From assembly GCA_905221605.1 (NCBI GenBank), contig CAJNDS010002091.1, forward strand, positions 582,001 through 646,000: a stretch of DNA of 64,000 bases. Reading direction: 5' to 3'. The position numbers were made by a program, and so were the translations under genes. This DNA comes from Symbiodinium natans. Lineage: Eukaryota > Sar > Dinophyceae > Suessiales > Symbiodiniaceae. This document shows positions 61,976 through 64,000 of this stretch, piece after piece (position 1 is the first letter of the stretch; each line of letters starts with the position of its first letter). The notes under the pieces are model-generated. The model did no database searches. It was given only the letters and a program-made list of their open reading frames with translations, and had not been told where the DNA came from.

Positions 61976-62094
61976 AGGGCAACTATTCTGGGCACTGGCT
62001 TTAAACTGGCTGCTAGGAGACTTGCTGGCCGAGGGGTTGAGGGTCCCTAAACCCTAAACCCTAAACCCTAAACCCTAAACCCTAAACCGAGTGC

Positions 62095-62190
62095 AGGGCC
62101 TTGGAGTTCGATGCTGGGCTGTGTGGAGCTGCGCGTTTGGGATTTCCAGCGGATTCTAGCGTCCCTAGGTTCAGGGCCAACCTCGAACAT
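62095..62190 (+). CDS. Exon-like island
   Basis: Reads ECRALEFDAGLCGAARLGFP, then ADSSVPRFRANLEHNC. Acceptor may be GAGTGCAG at 62096. Confidence 0.55.
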
Positions 62191-62667
62191 AATTGTAGGG
62201 GTTTAGGCTTTAGGGTTTAGGGTTTAGGCTTTGGGGTTTGGGTTTTTTTTTTGGTTTAGGGTTTAAGGTTAGGAGTTCTATGGTTTAGGGTTTTAGGGTC
62301 AGGAGCATGATTGGGGTCTCCGTAAACTGGGGGGAAGCCCTGTTTAGGGACTTCCTACATGATAATTTTTAAGGAGGGGGGGGACGGGGTCAGGCCGGGA
62401 AGGGTGCGGAATTCCGACACAAGGGGGCCTAGGAAGCTGGATAGGAATCAGGGCTTCAGACTTCTAGGGTTTGTGTTTACTGTTTTGGGAGAACATCCCG
62501 AGTCGGTGGCATCATCACGTAGTACGTCTCCTGGCAAAAAGGGGCCGCTTTATGCCCAGACTTCAGTAGGAACCCCCTTCTTGGAGGTTCATGGGTAGAT
62601 ATGATTAGGGTTTTAAGTAGGATAAGTCCCGTCAGAGCCTTGTCTAGGGTACTTGTAACCCTACTCT

Positions 62668-62716
62668 TATATATATATATATATATATATACATGTGTAT
62701 ATATATATATATATGT
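62668..62716. repeat. TA microsatellite
   Basis: About twenty TA units with one ACATGTGTA break, next to CCCTAAA repeats. Confidence 0.95.
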
Positions 62717-62801
62717 ATACCCTAAACCCTAAACCCTAATTAACCCTAAACCCTAAACCCTAAACCCCTTAACCCTAAACCCTTAAACCCTAAACCTGAG
62801 C

Positions 62802-62940
62802 CTCGGAGTACTTTCATAGCCTCATTTAGGGAACTGATAACCCTGGTCTCCACCCAGTCCTGGAAAGTCTTCTCCCAGGCAAAGAAGAAGGACCATGCCA
62901 CGAAGACGACGACGCCCAGGGTGCCGTAGGCAAACACCAG
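62802..62940 (-). CDS. Membrane-spanning exon
   Basis: 139 nt on the minus strand from CCCTGCTCAG to CCGAG|GCTCAGG (GC donor). Reads FAYGTLGVVVFVAWSFFFAW, a likely transmembrane helix, followed by a charged part (TFQDWVETRVISSLNEAMKV). Topology cannot be told. No family recognised. Confidence 0.65.
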
Positions 62941-63051
62941 CTGAGCAGGGATTTCGGGCCCTAAAGCCTAAACCCTGAGATCAGGGGTTGTGGGCCGTCT
63001 TGGCGCCGACTGCCAACGCTAAACTGCTATTCAGCCCCACACTTGACCCCT

Positions 63052-63190
63052 CTAAGGTTAGTTACATGGTCTATTGGTATGACCCCCTTCGATGGAAACC
63101 CCTTATACACCCCTTATGTCCACTGTAGAACACAAGGGCCCATATTTACTTCAGAACCCTCTAGAAAAAGCCAAGGGACCTCCCTAAACC
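63052..63190 (+). mobile_element. Family F element
   Basis: CTAAGGTTAGTTACATGGTC to CTAGAAAAAGCCAAGGGACC. Interior CCTTATACACCCCTTATG as in the reference copy. Confidence 0.7.
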
Positions 63191-63280
63191 GTTCAAATCT
63201 TAAGTATGCCGCCCCCCAACTTCAGGTGGGTGGGTTCCCTCATTGAGCCTATATACCCATCATTCTCTATGTCTCAAGCT

Positions 63281-63545
63281 AGTTACGTAGTCCCCCTCAA
63301 GATGGGCCCTTGACTGGGGAAGCCTTATATACCTTTGATGCACCCTAAACCCTAAACCCTAAACCCTAAACCCTAAACCCTAAACCCTAAACCCTAAACC
63401 CTAAACCCTAAACCCTAAACCCTAAACCCTAAACCCTAAACCCTAAACCCTAACCCTAAACCCTAAACCCTAAGTCACCCAAGGGGCCCATTCTTCAGAA
63501 CCCCTTAGCAATGGACCATTTTGCGTGACCTTGTCACTTCCCTTA
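63281..63545 (+). mobile_element. Family F element split by 130 bp of CCCTAAA
   Basis: Left part AGTTACGTAGTCCCCCTCAA to CCTTATATACCTTTGATGCA. Then nineteen or so CCCTAAA units (63342-63474). Then GGGGCCCATTCTTCAGAACC and CCTTGTCACTTCCC. Its neighbour at 63052 shows the uninterrupted order. Confidence 0.8.
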
Positions 63546-64000
63546 AAGATGGGGCTCCAAGCCCCATCTTGCCCTAAACCCTTTTGGTTTAGGGTTTAGG
63601 GTCTAGGGTTTAGGGTTTAGGGTTTAGGGCTTAGGGTTTAGGGTCACCTAATCAAGAGAGCTGCTTACATACACTTTTCTCAATGGTTCTGGTGATCAGG
63701 GTTAGCTTAAATTAAACCCTAAGGCCAAAACCTTTATTCGACACCTGTGACCTCCACTCGGGAAGCTGCACTTAACAAAACCCTGAACTCCAACGCCGTA
63801 AATGCCAGAAGGTTCCTGGGATTGACACTTCTCGGGTGTAGGGTTTACGAATTGGGGCTGGAAATTCGCGGTTGAGGGTTTTAGGGTTTTCAGGCTTCAG
63901 GGCTTGGGGCTTTGGGCTTTCCCTAGGCCTTCAAATCTCTGCCTGAAACCTAAAACCTAAACCCTAAACCGTAAACCTTAAACCCTAAACCCCAAACGTC
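63546..64000. repeat. Telomere-like field to the right edge
   Basis: TTTAGGG 63587-63645, an unplaced AT-rich bit, then mixed variants to 64000. No gene seen. Confidence 0.7.

Noticed and set aside
62359-62598. 79-codon plus-strand frame
   Set aside because: Composition is unremarkable, no splice edges or start context, and it overlaps decayed repeat; not called.
1-64000. True chromosome end (telomere cap)
   Set aside because: Repeats occur throughout in both orientations in short blocks and neither edge becomes a long pure array.
1-64000. Ciliate-type micronuclear DNA with eliminated segments
   Set aside because: The TTTAGGG heptamer, GC-rich exons and use of TAA, TAG and TGA as apparent stops fit a dinoflagellate better; no pointer repeats were seen at island edges in general.

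Overview
The window reads as nuclear DNA of a dinoflagellate, most likely a Suessiales or Symbiodiniaceae-type alga. This is inference. It rests on thousands of bases of the TTTAGGG telomere heptamer scattered in both orientations, on short GC-rich exon-like islands of about 50 to 150 nt, on apparent GC-AG and GA-AG introns beside GT-AG ones, on pieces that look like pentatricopeptide repeat (PPR) proteins, and on many 70-200 bp inverted-repeat elements resembling the introner transposons known from dinoflagellates. There are no rRNA, tRNA, CRISPR or operon-like features. No long intact gene is visible; the longest convincing single-exon reading frame is 139 codons including the stop.

Layout. 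The whole 64 kb alternates between (i) blocks of perfect or decayed TTTAGGG/CCCTAAA, 20 to about 215 bp, often in locally homogenised variants, (ii) unique islands that translate as protein-like peptides, many bounded by splice-like signals, and (iii) at least eight families (A-H here) of short elements with terminal inverted repeats. From 0 to 8.2 kb the minus strand carries a series of PPR-like exons. At 9.0-9.3 kb there is a two-exon minus-strand gene piece with a textbook intron. At 14.1-14.5 kb lies a coding-like minisatellite. Around 19.2 kb is a GTAT microsatellite. At 21.6-22.75 kb and 27.6-28.4 kb are plus-strand multi-exon models whose introns are telomere repeats or inverted-repeat elements. 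At 39.6-40.0 kb a minus-strand two-exon model has a telomere-like intron. Near 46 kb is a decayed retroelement gag piece, at 54 kb an intronless GC-rich ORF, and at 62.8 kb a membrane-spanning exon.

How the parts may work together. The heptamer in its G-rich orientation contains GT (as GTTTAG) and AG (as TTTAG), so an inserted tract can carry its own splice donor and acceptor. In several places reading frames close in phase when the tract is removed as an intron, and many islands begin right after TTTAG. Telomere tracts also lie inside inverted-repeat elements and are flanked in some cases by 9-21 bp direct duplications, as expected if telomere sequence is added at breaks or moved as insertions. 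My main proposal is that this genome region is being colonised by telomere-repeat insertions, some of which behave as introns alongside transposon-derived introners. The main alternative is that an assembler joined unrelated exon-bearing reads through shared TTTAGGG sequence; long reads and RNA would decide.

Limits: exon calls are from reading by eye. GC-rich islands are often open in more than one frame or on both strands, so strand is uncertain where stated. Coordinates are exact only where a splice site or stop is named.
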